DNA of 9,868 nt from UBA5336 sp964625835 (GTDB taxonomy: Bacteria > Pseudomonadota > Alphaproteobacteria > Caulobacterales > Hyphomonadaceae), in the NCBI GenBank assembly GCA_964625835.1, contig CAZVES010000096.1, positions 1 to 9,868 on the forward strand, written 5' to 3'. This document shows positions 1 through 6,688 of this stretch, in pieces (within the stretch, counting starts at the first letter, position 1; each line of letters begins with the position of its first letter). The position numbers were made by a program, and so were the translations under genes. The notes below the pieces were generated by a model. That model was not told where the DNA came from, did not search any database, and saw nothing but the letters and a program-made list of their open reading frames with translations.

Positions 1-1
1 T

Positions 2-898
2 ATGTACATGCTCGACGCTTTCATCACCCACATCCGCGACGAACGCCGGCTCGCCGACAATACGGTAGAGGCCTACCGGTCTGATATTGCGGGTTTCCTC
101 GGGTTTCTGGCCGAACACATGGGCGAGCCTCCCGGTCCGGTCGGTCTTGGCAAGTTGGGCGCCAGCGACATTCGTGCCTTCCTGGCCCGGCGTCGGCGTG
201 AGGGGCTTGGCGACGCCAGCACGGCGCGGGCCTTGTCCTCGATCAAGTCGCTCTACCGGTGGCTGGAACGCGCCCATGGCGTCGAGAACCCGGAGATTGC
301 CTACCTGGACGGCCCCAAGCGCCCGCGCGGCCTGCCAAGGCCGGTCTCGGTCCCCGCGGCCCGGGAGATGATCGAGATGGCCGGGGACACCGATGGCGAG
401 GCCTGGCTGGGCGCGCGAGATGCGGCGGTGCTGACCGTGCTCTACGGCGCCGGCCTTCGCATTTCCGAGGCCCTGTCACTGACCGGTGCGCACCTGCCTG
501 CGCCGGCTGTGTTACGCGTGCGAGGCAAGGGCGGCAAGCTGCGCGACGTGCCGCTGATTGCCCCCGTCCGAGAGGCGATGGACACCTATGGCCGCTTGGT
601 GCCCTTCGCCCTGACCCTGGACGGACCGCTGTTCCGGGGTGCGCGGGGCGGCCCCCTGCACCCGCGTCTTGTCCAGCGCCTGGTCCAGCGCCTGCGCGGG
701 GCGCTGGGCCTGCCGGACAGCGCCACACCCCACGCGCTGCGCCATGCCTTTGCCACGCACCTGCTGGCCGATGGCGCAGACCTCAGGTCGATCCAGACCC
801 TGCTGGGCCATGCCAGCCTCTCGACCACGCAAATCTATACCGGCGTGGACGAGGCGCGCCTGTCGGCCGTGGTCGCCAGCGCCCATCCGCGCGGCTGA
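2..898 (+). CDS. xerC: Tyrosine recombinase XerC (5' end possibly upstream of the window)
   Basis: Site-specific tyrosine recombinase. With XerD it resolves chromosome dimers at the dif site near the terminus, in the cytoplasm at division. The N-terminal SAM-like core-binding domain spans about residues 4-90 (DERRLADNTVEAYR) and the catalytic domain about 115-295. All catalytic residues are visible: Arg153 in GLRISEAL, Lys176 in RGKGGK, His244 and Arg247 in HALRH, His270 in LLGH, and the Tyr279 nucleophile in TTQIYT. The GARGGPL segment and the GLPDSATPHALRH run favour XerC over XerD, from my memory of alphaproteobacterial XerC proteins. ATGs lie at 2 and 8, but XerC proteins usually have several more residues before this point, so the true start may be outside the window. 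A perfect 12-bp tandem repeat (671-694) encodes VQRLVQRL without changing the usual domain length. xthA follows 37 bases downstream on the same strand and may be co-transcribed. Confidence 0.92.
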   Translation: MYMLDAFITHIRDERRLADNTVEAYRSDIAGFLGFLAEHMGEPPGPVGLGKLGASDIRAFLARRRREGLGDASTARALSSIKSLYRWLERAHGVENPEIAYLDGPKRPRGLPRPVSVPAAREMIEMAGDTDGEAWLGARDAAVLTVLYGAGLRISEALSLTGAHLPAPAVLRVRGKGGKLRDVPLIAPVREAMDTYGRLVPFALTLDGPLFRGARGGPLHPRLVQRLVQRLRGALGLPDSATPHALRHAFATHLLADGADLRSIQTLLGHASLSTTQIYTGVDEARLSAVVASAHPRG

Positions 899-935
899 TC
901 TGGTCATCCGGTCGGAGCCGTGCCATTCCCCCGCG

Positions 936-1736
936 ATGACCAGGCTCAAGATTGTTTCGTGGAATATCAACTCCGTCCGGCTGCGCGCGCCCAATGTGGT
1001 TGCCTTTGCGCAGGCCGAACGCCCTGACGTCATCTGCCTGCAGGAGACCAAGTGCCGGGATGCGGAGTTCCCGGCGAAAATCTTTGCCGAGGCCGGCTAT
1101 GAGCACATCCACGCCGTAGGACAGGGCGGCGGCCACCATGGCACGGCGATCGTCTCCCGACTGCCGATCGAACCGCTTGAAGTGCCCGACCTTTGCCGCG
1201 AAGGCCATGCCCGGGTCGGCGGGGTCCATGTCGGCGGGCTGGACCTGCACAACATCTACCTTCCCGCCGGCGGTGACGAACCCGATCCGGCGACGAATGA
1301 AAAATTCGACCACAAGCTGGATTTCCTCGCGCGCATGAAGGACCGCTATGGCGGCGGGGCGCGGCGACCACTCATGTTGGTCGGCGACCTGAATGTCGCG
1401 CCCCATGAAAACGATGTCTGGTCCCACAAGCAGTTGCTGAAGATCGTCTCCCACACGCCCGTGGAGACCGATGCCCTGTCCGAGGTCTGCCGGGCGGGGG
1501 GTTTCACCGACATTGCCCGCGCAGCGGTGGACGGCGACCAGAAGCTCTTTACCTGGTGGAGCTACCGTGCCCGGGACTGGGCGGCTTCTAACCGCGGGCG
1601 CAGGCTCGACCATATCTGGACCAATGAGACCGCCACGCCGGGCGTGGACCTGGCCAGTTTCCGCATTCACCTGGGCTGGCGCGGCGGATGGAAGCCGTCA
1701 GACCACGCGCCCATCAGCGCCGAGATCGCAATTTAA
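936..1736 (+). CDS. xthA: Exodeoxyribonuclease III (AP endonuclease, ExoIII family)
   Basis: A 266-residue Mg-dependent enzyme of base-excision repair. It cuts 5' to abasic sites, removes 3' blocking groups and has 3'-5' exonuclease activity on duplex DNA. The whole endonuclease/exonuclease/phosphatase fold is present. It has SWNIN near residues 8-12, the metal-binding Glu37 in LQETK, Tyr108 in NIYLPAG, Asp151 and Asn153 in GDLNVAP, Asp225 in RRLDHIW, and the terminal Asp256-His257 in SDHAP. The length matches E. coli ExoIII (about 268 residues) and the metal and catalytic positions line up closely. The ATG at 936 was chosen because the conserved strand starts at once (MTRLKIVSWN). The reading frame stays open further upstream, but that part overlaps xerC in another frame. 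The ribosome-binding site is weak: only GGAG at 914-917, rather far away. The gene ends 5 bases before the tail of the convergent transferase gene. It may use the xerC promoter; no separate one is obvious. Confidence 0.94.
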   Translation: MTRLKIVSWNINSVRLRAPNVVAFAQAERPDVICLQETKCRDAEFPAKIFAEAGYEHIHAVGQGGGHHGTAIVSRLPIEPLEVPDLCREGHARVGGVHVGGLDLHNIYLPAGGDEPDPATNEKFDHKLDFLARMKDRYGGGARRPLMLVGDLNVAPHENDVWSHKQLLKIVSHTPVETDALSEVCRAGGFTDIARAAVDGDQKLFTWWSYRARDWAASNRGRRLDHIWTNETATPGVDLASFRIHLGWRGGWKPSDHAPISAEIAI

Positions 1737-1741
1737 GGCAT

Positions 1742-2338
1742 TTACCGACCCGAGGCCCAGGCTTTCCAGTCTTCAGCCTCATCCAGGTCGATCAAAGTTT
1801 CCAGGCGCAGGATTCCGACTCCGGCGCCGATATTGGCTTCCACATCGTCCAGTGTGTGGGCACTGGACCAGCGCACATTGTCAAAGGGGTGCGCCGCCAC
1901 GAGGCCGCGCCGGAGGCCAAGCAGCCAGAAGCCGCCATCGCTGGCCGGGCCGACCACGGCGCCATGGCGCCTCAGGCCAAGGATGGCGGCCCGGATGTGG
2001 CGCTTTTCAATGTCGGGCGCGTCGGCGCCGATGAAGACGACCGCGCCGGGCGGCGCATCCCGGTAGCCCCTGGCGAGGCGAGCGCCCAGATCACCCCCGC
2101 CTTGCGAGCGGCGCGGCACCGTGCATGGCCACAGGCCTCCGAATGTCTGGCGCAGGTCCTGGTCCGGGGCGGCATAGAGAAAGGTCTGCCAGCGCGGGTC
2201 CAGCGCGGCGCGGAGGGTTCGTGCAAATCCCATACGGGCCAGCCGCCGGGCTTCGGCCTTGCCGAGCCCGCGCGCCAGCCGCGTCTTGGAGAGCCCCATG
2301 CGCGGGGCCTTGGCGTAGATGAGGACGCGCGCGTTCAT
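1742..2338 (-). CDS. Transferase 1, rSAM/selenodomain-associated type (TIGR04282/DUF2064-like, nucleotidyl/glycosyltransferase fold)
   Basis: A 198-residue protein of the DUF2064/TIGR04282 type, with a GT-A nucleotide-sugar/nucleotidyltransferase-like fold. Family hallmarks are visible in order: KAPRMGLSKTRLA at residues 10-22 (the family KAPxxGxxKTRL nucleotide-binding loop), QGGGDLGARL at 79-88, GADAPDI at 104-110, GPASDGGFWLLGL at 130-142, VRWSS at 155-159, and LIDLDEAEDW at 182-191. The substrate is unknown. Database names such as arsenosugar biosynthesis glycosyltransferase come from co-occurrence with radical-SAM proteins, and no such protein or arsenite methyltransferase is in view. 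The start is set by a 4-base ATGA overlap with the stop of the upstream gene, pointing to translational coupling and a shared product pathway. No strong ribosome-binding site is needed or seen. The gene converges on xthA with only 5 bases between the stop codons. The family call is firm; the function is open. Confidence 0.85.
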   Translation of the reverse strand: MNARVLIYAKAPRMGLSKTRLARGLGKAEARRLARMGFARTLRAALDPRWQTFLYAAPDQDLRQTFGGLWPCTVPRRSQGGGDLGARLARGYRDAPPGAVVFIGADAPDIEKRHIRAAILGLRRHGAVVGPASDGGFWLLGLRRGLVAAHPFDNVRWSSAHTLDDVEANIGAGVGILRLETLIDLDEAEDWKAWASGR

Positions 2339-3018
2339 CGGTAGAGTTTCGCCAGCCTCTCCGGCGATGCGCCCATCAGGAAGCGGGCCAGAAGCCAGGC
2401 ATTCCGGTAGGCGCGGCGGCGCCAGCCATCGGCTTCATATTTGGCAGCGCTGGTGCGGGCCTCGGCAGACAGGATGCGCAGGCGCTTGCGGCCAATGGCG
2501 CGGATGATGGCCACGTCCTCCATCAAGGGAATGTCGCGAAATCCTCCCACCTCATCATAGAGGTGGCGCGCCACCAGAAGGCCCTGATCGCCATAGGGCA
2601 GGCCCAGCCAGCGGGCGCGTCGGTTGGCGCGCGCCTCGAGCCAGCGCGCAGCAGACGCATCGGAGCGATAGGCCAGTCTGAAGGCCGCGGCCTGGCCGGG
2701 GTGGCGGGCGATGTGATCGCCGACCCGTTCGGTCCATTCGGCCGACAGGTAGGTGTCCGCATGCAGAAACAGGAGCCAGTCGCCACGCGCTCGGTCGGCG
2801 CCGCGCTTCAGCTGCTCGCCCCGTCCCGGCGCGCCTGATACCAGGACGCAACCGGCCGCTTCGGCGATCTTCAGTGTGTCGTCGCGCGATCCGCCATCGG
2901 AAATCACCACTTCGCGCACCAGTCCGGCCGGCAGGCCTGCCATGATCGTTTCCAGGCAGGCCGGCAAGGCACTGGCCGCATCAAGCGTGGGGATGACAAA
3001 GCTGATCGGCGCGGGCAT
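2335..3018 (-). CDS. Family 2 glycosyltransferase, rSAM/selenodomain-associated transferase 2 type (TIGR04283-like)
   Basis: A 227-residue GT2-fold glycosyltransferase of the TIGR04283 type, likely using a nucleotide-sugar donor in the cytoplasm. Motifs are the opening FVIPTLDA (residues 7-14), VISDGGSRDDT (38-48, nucleotide-binding Asp41), GRGEQLKRGADRARGD (65-80), the LHADT metal-binding segment (85-89, Asp88), PYGDQGLLV (141-149), and PLMEDV (164-169), the acidic pair expected near the acceptor site. The motif LPYGDQG and the short length separate this type from long GT2 enzymes of polysaccharide synthesis. There is no membrane segment or signal peptide. The next gene starts inside its stop codon, so the two form an operon, transferase 2 first and transferase 1 second. 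The ATG at 3018 was chosen because IPTLD follows within ten residues; its ribosome-binding site is weak. It is divergent from the sulfotransferase gene. The true donor and acceptor are unknown; the arsenosugar label used in databases is not supported by anything else here. Confidence 0.85.
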   Translation of the reverse strand: MPAPISFVIPTLDAASALPACLETIMAGLPAGLVREVVISDGGSRDDTLKIAEAAGCVLVSGAPGRGEQLKRGADRARGDWLLFLHADTYLSAEWTERVGDHIARHPGQAAAFRLAYRSDASAARWLEARANRRARWLGLPYGDQGLLVARHLYDEVGGFRDIPLMEDVAIIRAIGRKRLRILSAEARTSAAKYEADGWRRRAYRNAWLLARFLMGASPERLAKLYR

Positions 3019-3150
3019 TCTTTGGTTTCAGGCTCTGGAAATTCGCCTCACACGCGTGATGGCTTGAAAAGCACTGATAGTCCTTCACACACACCGTGGA
3101 AAGAGTGTTCCAGAACGGTACAGGGTGCCAAAGGCAAGCAAAACGAGCAA
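3019..3150. promoter_or_regulatory. Divergent intergenic region, glycosyltransferase operon / sulfotransferase
   Basis: These 132 bases separate the starts of two divergent genes, so both promoters are expected here. The stretch is less GC-rich than its flanks. It contains an 8-bp palindrome CACGCGTG at 3051-3058 and a short dyad GTTC-CA-GAAC at 3107-3116. I cannot assign -35/-10 boxes or a known operator. The plus-strand frame of the sulfotransferase stays open back to 3022, but that translation is rich in Ser, Pro and polar residues and resembles no family sequence. Confidence 0.4.
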
Positions 3151-4023
3151 ATGGAACAAGGCGAGACACTGGCACCCCATTCGGTCGACACCCGAACGCC
3201 TGACTTCCTCGTCATTGGCGCGATGCGCGCCGGCACGACGTCATTGCACAAGTCCCTGCGAGCAATCGACAGCCTGTCCCTGCCAAAGGTCAAGGAGACC
3301 GATTTCTTCATAGAATCGAAGAACTGGTCGCGGGGCATAGACTGGTATGACAGCTTGTTCGCGCGAACCGAAGGCGTCCGGCGCGGTGAGGTCTGCCCCA
3401 ATTATGCCAAGCGTGACGTGTTTCCCGAAGTGCCCGGCCATGTTTTCCAGACCAACCGGCATGTGCGCCTGATTTATATCGTCCGCGATCCGGTGGCCCG
3501 TGCCCTGTCCCACTACCGCCACACATGGATCAGCACGGGGCGTGTGCCCGACGTCACCGATCTCGGCGGCTCCTGGGAGGAACGCCACATCCTCGCCACC
3601 AGCCGCTATGCCTGGCAGCTTGAAGCCTGGCTGGAACATTTTGACCTCAGCCAGGTCCTGATCCTGGATTTTGACGAACTTGTCGCAGATGCCCGCCCCC
3701 AGCTTGAGGCGCTGGCGCATCACATAGGGGTCAAGCCACCCTCCACCATGGACGAACTGGCTGAAAACAACTCCGTCGAGGACGTCGCGCGGATGCCGCG
3801 CTGGTGGCATTCCATGCGCAACACATCGCTGGGCCTGAGGGCAAGGTCCATGGCCCCGAGCGGCCTTGTCCGGGTGGTCAAGTCCCGGTTCAGGGCGCGC
3901 GACACCGCCAGCGTGCCCGAACTGCCCGGCAGTGTTCGCGCGCGCTTTACCGAAGCCCTGGCCCCGGATGCCGAACGCTTTCGCAAGATCACCGCGCGCG
4001 CCTTCGAGAACTGGTCAGTCTAG
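3151..4023 (+). CDS. PAPS-dependent sulfotransferase domain protein
   Basis: A predicted 290-residue cytosolic sulfotransferase that would move a sulfuryl group from PAPS to an unknown acceptor (carbohydrate or small molecule). The 5'-phosphosulfate-binding loop is at residues 18-32 (DFLVIGAMRAGTTSL), with Arg26 where many members have Lys. The 3'-phosphate-binding motif is at about 109-121 (YIVRDPVARALSH, with Arg112 and Ser120). GEVCPNY (79-85) matches the usual GE-x-(S/T)P-x-Y strand, and WLEHFDLSQVLILDFDEL (160-177) is the typical later helix-strand. There is no membrane anchor, unlike many Golgi-type homologues. The ATG at 3151 places the P-loop near residue 20, as is normal. The frame is open to 3022, but that extension looks non-coding. 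The ribosome-binding site is poor, so this start is likely rather than certain. The gene stands divergent from a glycosyltransferase pair, suggesting but not proving a sulfated glycoconjugate. Its last 9 bases overlap the tail of the convergent glycosylase gene. Confidence 0.83.
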   Translation: MEQGETLAPHSVDTRTPDFLVIGAMRAGTTSLHKSLRAIDSLSLPKVKETDFFIESKNWSRGIDWYDSLFARTEGVRRGEVCPNYAKRDVFPEVPGHVFQTNRHVRLIYIVRDPVARALSHYRHTWISTGRVPDVTDLGGSWEERHILATSRYAWQLEAWLEHFDLSQVLILDFDELVADARPQLEALAHHIGVKPPSTMDELAENNSVEDVARMPRWWHSMRNTSLGLRARSMAPSGLVRVVKSRFRARDTASVPELPGSVRARFTEALAPDAERFRKITARAFENWSV

Positions 4024-4824
4024 CGCGCCCAGTTCCAGTGCATTCGTTTCGATCAGTTGCAGGTCCCGCCAGGCCCGGGACTTCTCATTGGGCATGCGCA
4101 GGAGGAAGGCCGGGTGCAGGATCGGAAAAAGGGGGATTTCGAGTCCGCCCGGCGTCCTGAAGAGGTGCTGTGATCCGCGCAGGCGCATGATCCCCGTCCG
4201 GCTCGCCAGCAGTGATTGCGAGGGCACCGCCCCGGCAGCGATGATCAGCTTCGGCGCAACCAGTTCGATCATCCGGTCCACAAAGGGCCGGCAAACGGCC
4301 AGTTCATCGGGCTCCGGATTGCGGTTGCGCGGCGGACGCCAGTAATTGACGTTGGTGATCAGCGCATTGGTCTCGCGTGAGATGCTGATCGCCTTGAGCA
4401 TCCGGTCGAGCAGTTGGCCCGCGCGCCCCACAAAGGGCTGGCCCAGACGGTCTTCATCTGCGCCTGGCCCCTCACCGATGACCATGATGGAGGCATCGTC
4501 CGGGCCTGCAGAGACAACCGTGTTTCGACATCCCTGTTTCAGAGGACAGCCTTCGAAAGCCTCGATGGCGCCGGCCAGCGCGGCCATGTCCTGGCAGGCG
4601 CCTGCCGTCGCTCGCGCCTCGTCGATCCAGGCCTGGGTGGGTTTTGCAGCCTTGCGACGGGCCGGGCCGGGAGAGACCGGGGGAGCCTCGCCCGCGCCCG
4701 CGCGCTGGCTCGCCTGGGCGGCTTGTTCAAAGGCGCGCACGATGGCTGGGTCGGGCACCACACCCATCTCCTCCCACCATTCGGTAAGGGCATTGAGGGC
4801 GGTCTGGCTTGTCATTCCGGTCAT
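4015..4824 (-). CDS. Family 4-type uracil-DNA glycosylase
   Basis: A 269-residue uracil-DNA glycosylase of the family 4 (UDGa) type. It removes uracil from DNA and starts base-excision repair, the step before AP endonucleases such as the nearby xthA product. Motifs are GEGPGADED (118-126), GQPFVGRAGQLLDRML (128-143), ITNVNYWRPPRNR (156-168), MRLRG (213-217), and HPAFLLR (237-243). Residues 1-85 form an N-terminal extension with an Ala/Pro-rich linker at about 41-62. Family 4 enzymes normally bind a 4Fe-4S cluster by four Cys. Here Phe90 and Trp162 stand at two of those places, while Cys93 and Cys178 remain; Cys77 and Cys99 are also present. I recall the same replacement in other alphaproteobacterial members. 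The ATG at 4824 is preferred over one at 4815 because a GGAAG lies about 14 bases upstream. It is divergent from the ETF-ubiquinone oxidoreductase gene, an arrangement I recall from other alphaproteobacteria. No KRRIH motif of UdgX is present. Confidence 0.9.
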   Translation of the reverse strand: MTGMTSQTALNALTEWWEEMGVVPDPAIVRAFEQAAQASQRAGAGEAPPVSPGPARRKAAKPTQAWIDEARATAGACQDMAALAGAIEAFEGCPLKQGCRNTVVSAGPDDASIMVIGEGPGADEDRLGQPFVGRAGQLLDRMLKAISISRETNALITNVNYWRPPRNRNPEPDELAVCRPFVDRMIELVAPKLIIAAGAVPSQSLLASRTGIMRLRGSQHLFRTPGGLEIPLFPILHPAFLLRMPNEKSRAWRDLQLIETNALELGALD

Positions 4825-4922
4825 TGGGCCGCAGTGGTCTTCCGGTTCAGTATAAATAAATCACCAAGGGATATGGTTATAGGCGAGGCGAGGTGAGCCA
4901 CGCCAGCAGTGGGAGAGAGTTT
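4825..4922. promoter_or_regulatory. AT-rich divergent promoter region, glycosylase / ETF-QO
   Basis: These 98 bases lie between two divergent starts. The AT-rich core at about 4849-4881 stands out sharply from the GC-rich surroundings. On the minus strand it contains TATACT (4854-4849), a fair -10 match for the glycosylase gene, without a convincing -35. On the plus strand TATAAATAAAT (from 4851) and GGTTATAGG (from 4875) are the possible -10 areas for ETF-QO. The exact promoters cannot be fixed by eye. Confidence 0.45.
4911..4919 (+). promoter_or_regulatory. Ribosome-binding site that sets the ETF-QO start
   Basis: GGGAGAGAG ends 3 bases before the ATG at 4923, with its GGGAGA core 6-7 bases away. 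This favours the ATG over the in-frame GTG at 4893, which would add ten residues not expected in the family. Confidence 0.7.
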
Positions 4923-6602
4923 ATGTCGGAAGAGATCCAGCGCGAGTCCATGGAGTATGATCTCGTGATCGTCGGTGGCGGGCCAGCGGGCCTTTGCGCG
5001 GCGATCCGGTTCATGCAGCTGGCCCAGGACAAGGGCGAGGAGCGCACCTGCGTCGTGCTGGAAAAGGGCGGCGAGATCGGGGCGCATATTCTGTCCGGCG
5101 TTGTTCTCGATCCCAAGGCGCTCGACGAACTGATCCCCGACTGGCGCACCCGCGACGACCGCCCCCTGAAGACTGAAGTGACCAAGGACCGCTACAAGAT
5201 CCTGGGGCCCGCCGGCTCGTTCACCTTTCCGAACTTCATGTTCCCCGGCCTGATGCACAATCATGGCTGCTACACCGGTTCGCTGGCCAACACCTGCCGC
5301 TGGCTGGGAACGATTGCCGAGGAAATGGGCGTGGAAATCTATCCGGGCTTTGCCGCCTCCGAGGTTGTCTATGGCGAGGATGGCGAAGTGCGCGGGGTGG
5401 TGGCCGGCGTGAACGGCATCGCCCAGGACGGCACCCACAAGCCGGATTATGAGCCGGGCATGGAAATTCTCGGCAAGTACACATTCTTCGCCGAAGGCGC
5501 GCGCGGCTCGCTCACCAAGCAGGTCAAGATGAAGTACGATCTCGAAGCCGAATGCGACCCTCAGAAATACGGCATCGGGCTGAAAGAGGTCTGGTCTGTG
5601 CCGGAAGACAATTTCGAGGAGGGCCTCGCCCAGCACACATTCGGCTGGCCCGCCGATACAGCCCACAGCTCCGGCGGTGGCTTTCTCTACAAGTTCCGGG
5701 AGAATGGCGAGGCCTTCGTGTCCGTCGGCTATGTGGTGCACCTGAATTACAAGAATCCCTACATCGCACCCTATGAGGAATTCCAGCGCTACAAGCACCA
5801 CCACGAAATCCTGGCCCACATCGAGGGCGGAAAGCGGGTGGCCTATGGCGCGCGGGCCATCACGTCCGGCGGCCTCCAGTCCGTGCCCAAGCTCGGCTTC
5901 CCCGGCGGGGCGCTCATCGGCTGCTCGGCCGGTTTTGTGAACCTGCCGCGCATCAAGGGCACCCACAATGCCATGAAGTCCGGCATGCTCGGCGCCGAAG
6001 TTGCGTTCGAGGCCATCGATGCCGGCCGCGCCAATGACGCGCTGCACGAGATTGACGACGCCTGGAAGGCCAGCTGGATCCATGACGACCTGTCGAAGGT
6101 GCGCAACGTCAAGCCGCTGATGTCACGCTTTGGAACCCTGCTGGGCGCTGTGCTCGGCACGCCGGACATGTTCCTGCGTTCCTGGTTCGGGTTCGGCTAC
6201 CTGCCGACACTCGGCCATGGCAAGTCCGATGCCGAGGCCCTGGAGCCGGCGTCCAAACACAAGCCGATCGACTATCCCAAGCCCGATGGCGTGATCAGCT
6301 TCGACAAGCTGACCAATGTGTCCTTCACCAACACCTACCATGGCGAGGACCAGCCGGTTCACCTGCACGTCGAGAACGAGACGCTGCAGAAATCGTCGGA
6401 GTACGAGATCTATGCCGGGCCGTCCGCGCGCTACTGCCCGGCCGGGGTGTATGAATGGATCGAGGAGAACGGCGAGGTCCGTTTCCAGATCAATTCCCAG
6501 AACTGCATCCACTGCAAGACCTGCGACATCAAGGACCCCAACCAGAACATCAACTGGGTCACACCCGAAGGTGGCGGTGGCCCGGCCTATCCCAACATGT
6601 AG
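4923..6602 (+). CDS. Electron transfer flavoprotein-ubiquinone oxidoreductase (ETF-QO)
   Basis: A 559-residue ETF:ubiquinone oxidoreductase, bound at the face of the cytoplasmic membrane. It takes electrons from reduced ETF (fed by acyl-CoA and other dehydrogenases) through FAD and a 4Fe-4S cluster to ubiquinone. The FAD dinucleotide-binding loop is VGGGPAGLCAA at about residues 17-27, followed by VVLEKGGEIGAHILSG (about 45-60). The mid part carries the GTHNAMKSGMLGAE segment (about 346-359), typical of ETF-QO. The C-terminal domain holds the cluster ligands Cys505 (ARYCPAGVYEW), Cys528, Cys531 and Cys534 (NCIHCKTCDIKDP), and ends in the usual GGGGPAYPNM. The length equals other bacterial members, and no mitochondrial-type leader is present. 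The family is close to FixC, but size and C-terminal domain favour ETF-QO. A good ribosome-binding site precedes the ATG. The gene is monocistronic as far as can be seen. The ETF subunits are not in the window. Confidence 0.96.
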   Translation: MSEEIQRESMEYDLVIVGGGPAGLCAAIRFMQLAQDKGEERTCVVLEKGGEIGAHILSGVVLDPKALDELIPDWRTRDDRPLKTEVTKDRYKILGPAGSFTFPNFMFPGLMHNHGCYTGSLANTCRWLGTIAEEMGVEIYPGFAASEVVYGEDGEVRGVVAGVNGIAQDGTHKPDYEPGMEILGKYTFFAEGARGSLTKQVKMKYDLEAECDPQKYGIGLKEVWSVPEDNFEEGLAQHTFGWPADTAHSSGGGFLYKFRENGEAFVSVGYVVHLNYKNPYIAPYEEFQRYKHHHEILAHIEGGKRVAYGARAITSGGLQSVPKLGFPGGALIGCSAGFVNLPRIKGTHNAMKSGMLGAEVAFEAIDAGRANDALHEIDDAWKASWIHDDLSKVRNVKPLMSRFGTLLGAVLGTPDMFLRSWFGFGYLPTLGHGKSDAEALEPASKHKPIDYPKPDGVISFDKLTNVSFTNTYHGEDQPVHLHVENETLQKSSEYEIYAGPSARYCPAGVYEWIEENGEVRFQINSQNCIHCKTCDIKDPNQNINWVTPEGGGGPAYPNM

Positions 6603-6621
6603 GACTGGCCGGCGCGAGGTG

Positions 6622-6672
6622 CGGGCTTTGCGATGACCAGCGTTTTCGGCGCCAGAAACCTGCGAAAGCCCG
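6622..6672. terminator. Weak inverted repeat between convergent genes, possible terminator
   Basis: CGGGCTTT (6622-6629) is complementary to AAAGCCCG (6665-6672), and two further pairs can form past a one-base bulge. The repeat lies in the 86-base gap between the convergent tails of ETF-QO and the glycosyltransferase-like gene, where a bidirectional terminator would be expected. The loop is long (about 30 bases) and no T-run follows on either strand, so this may be chance. Confidence 0.2.
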
Positions 6673-6688
6673 GGTCAATGCGACCTGC

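Noticed and set aside
671..694. Perfect 12-bp tandem repeat (GTCCAGCGCCTG twice) in xerC
   Set aside because: It encodes VQRLVQRL where other XerC proteins have a helix of the same length, so it looks like chance codon similarity, not a recent insertion or slippage event.
1..898. xerC considered as the integrase of a mobile element
   Set aside because: It has the XerC-type motifs and length, a housekeeping neighbour (xthA), and no nearby tRNA, attachment repeats or phage genes.
783..1670. A 295-codon minus-strand open frame over xthA
   Set aside because: It is a GC-rich shadow of the xthA frame, whose catalytic residues are all present, and it has no family resemblance.
3107..3116. GTTC-CA-GAAC dyad upstream of the sulfotransferase, considered as an SOS box
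   Set aside because: Alphaproteobacterial LexA sites are GTTC-N7-GTTC. The second half-site is missing here, and I found none upstream of the repair genes by eye.
4821..6083. A 420-codon open frame on the minus strand, antisense to the first two thirds of ETF-QO
   Set aside because: It mirrors the codon bias of a certain gene, has no recognisable domain and no ribosome-binding site, and the ETF-QO frame is unmistakable.
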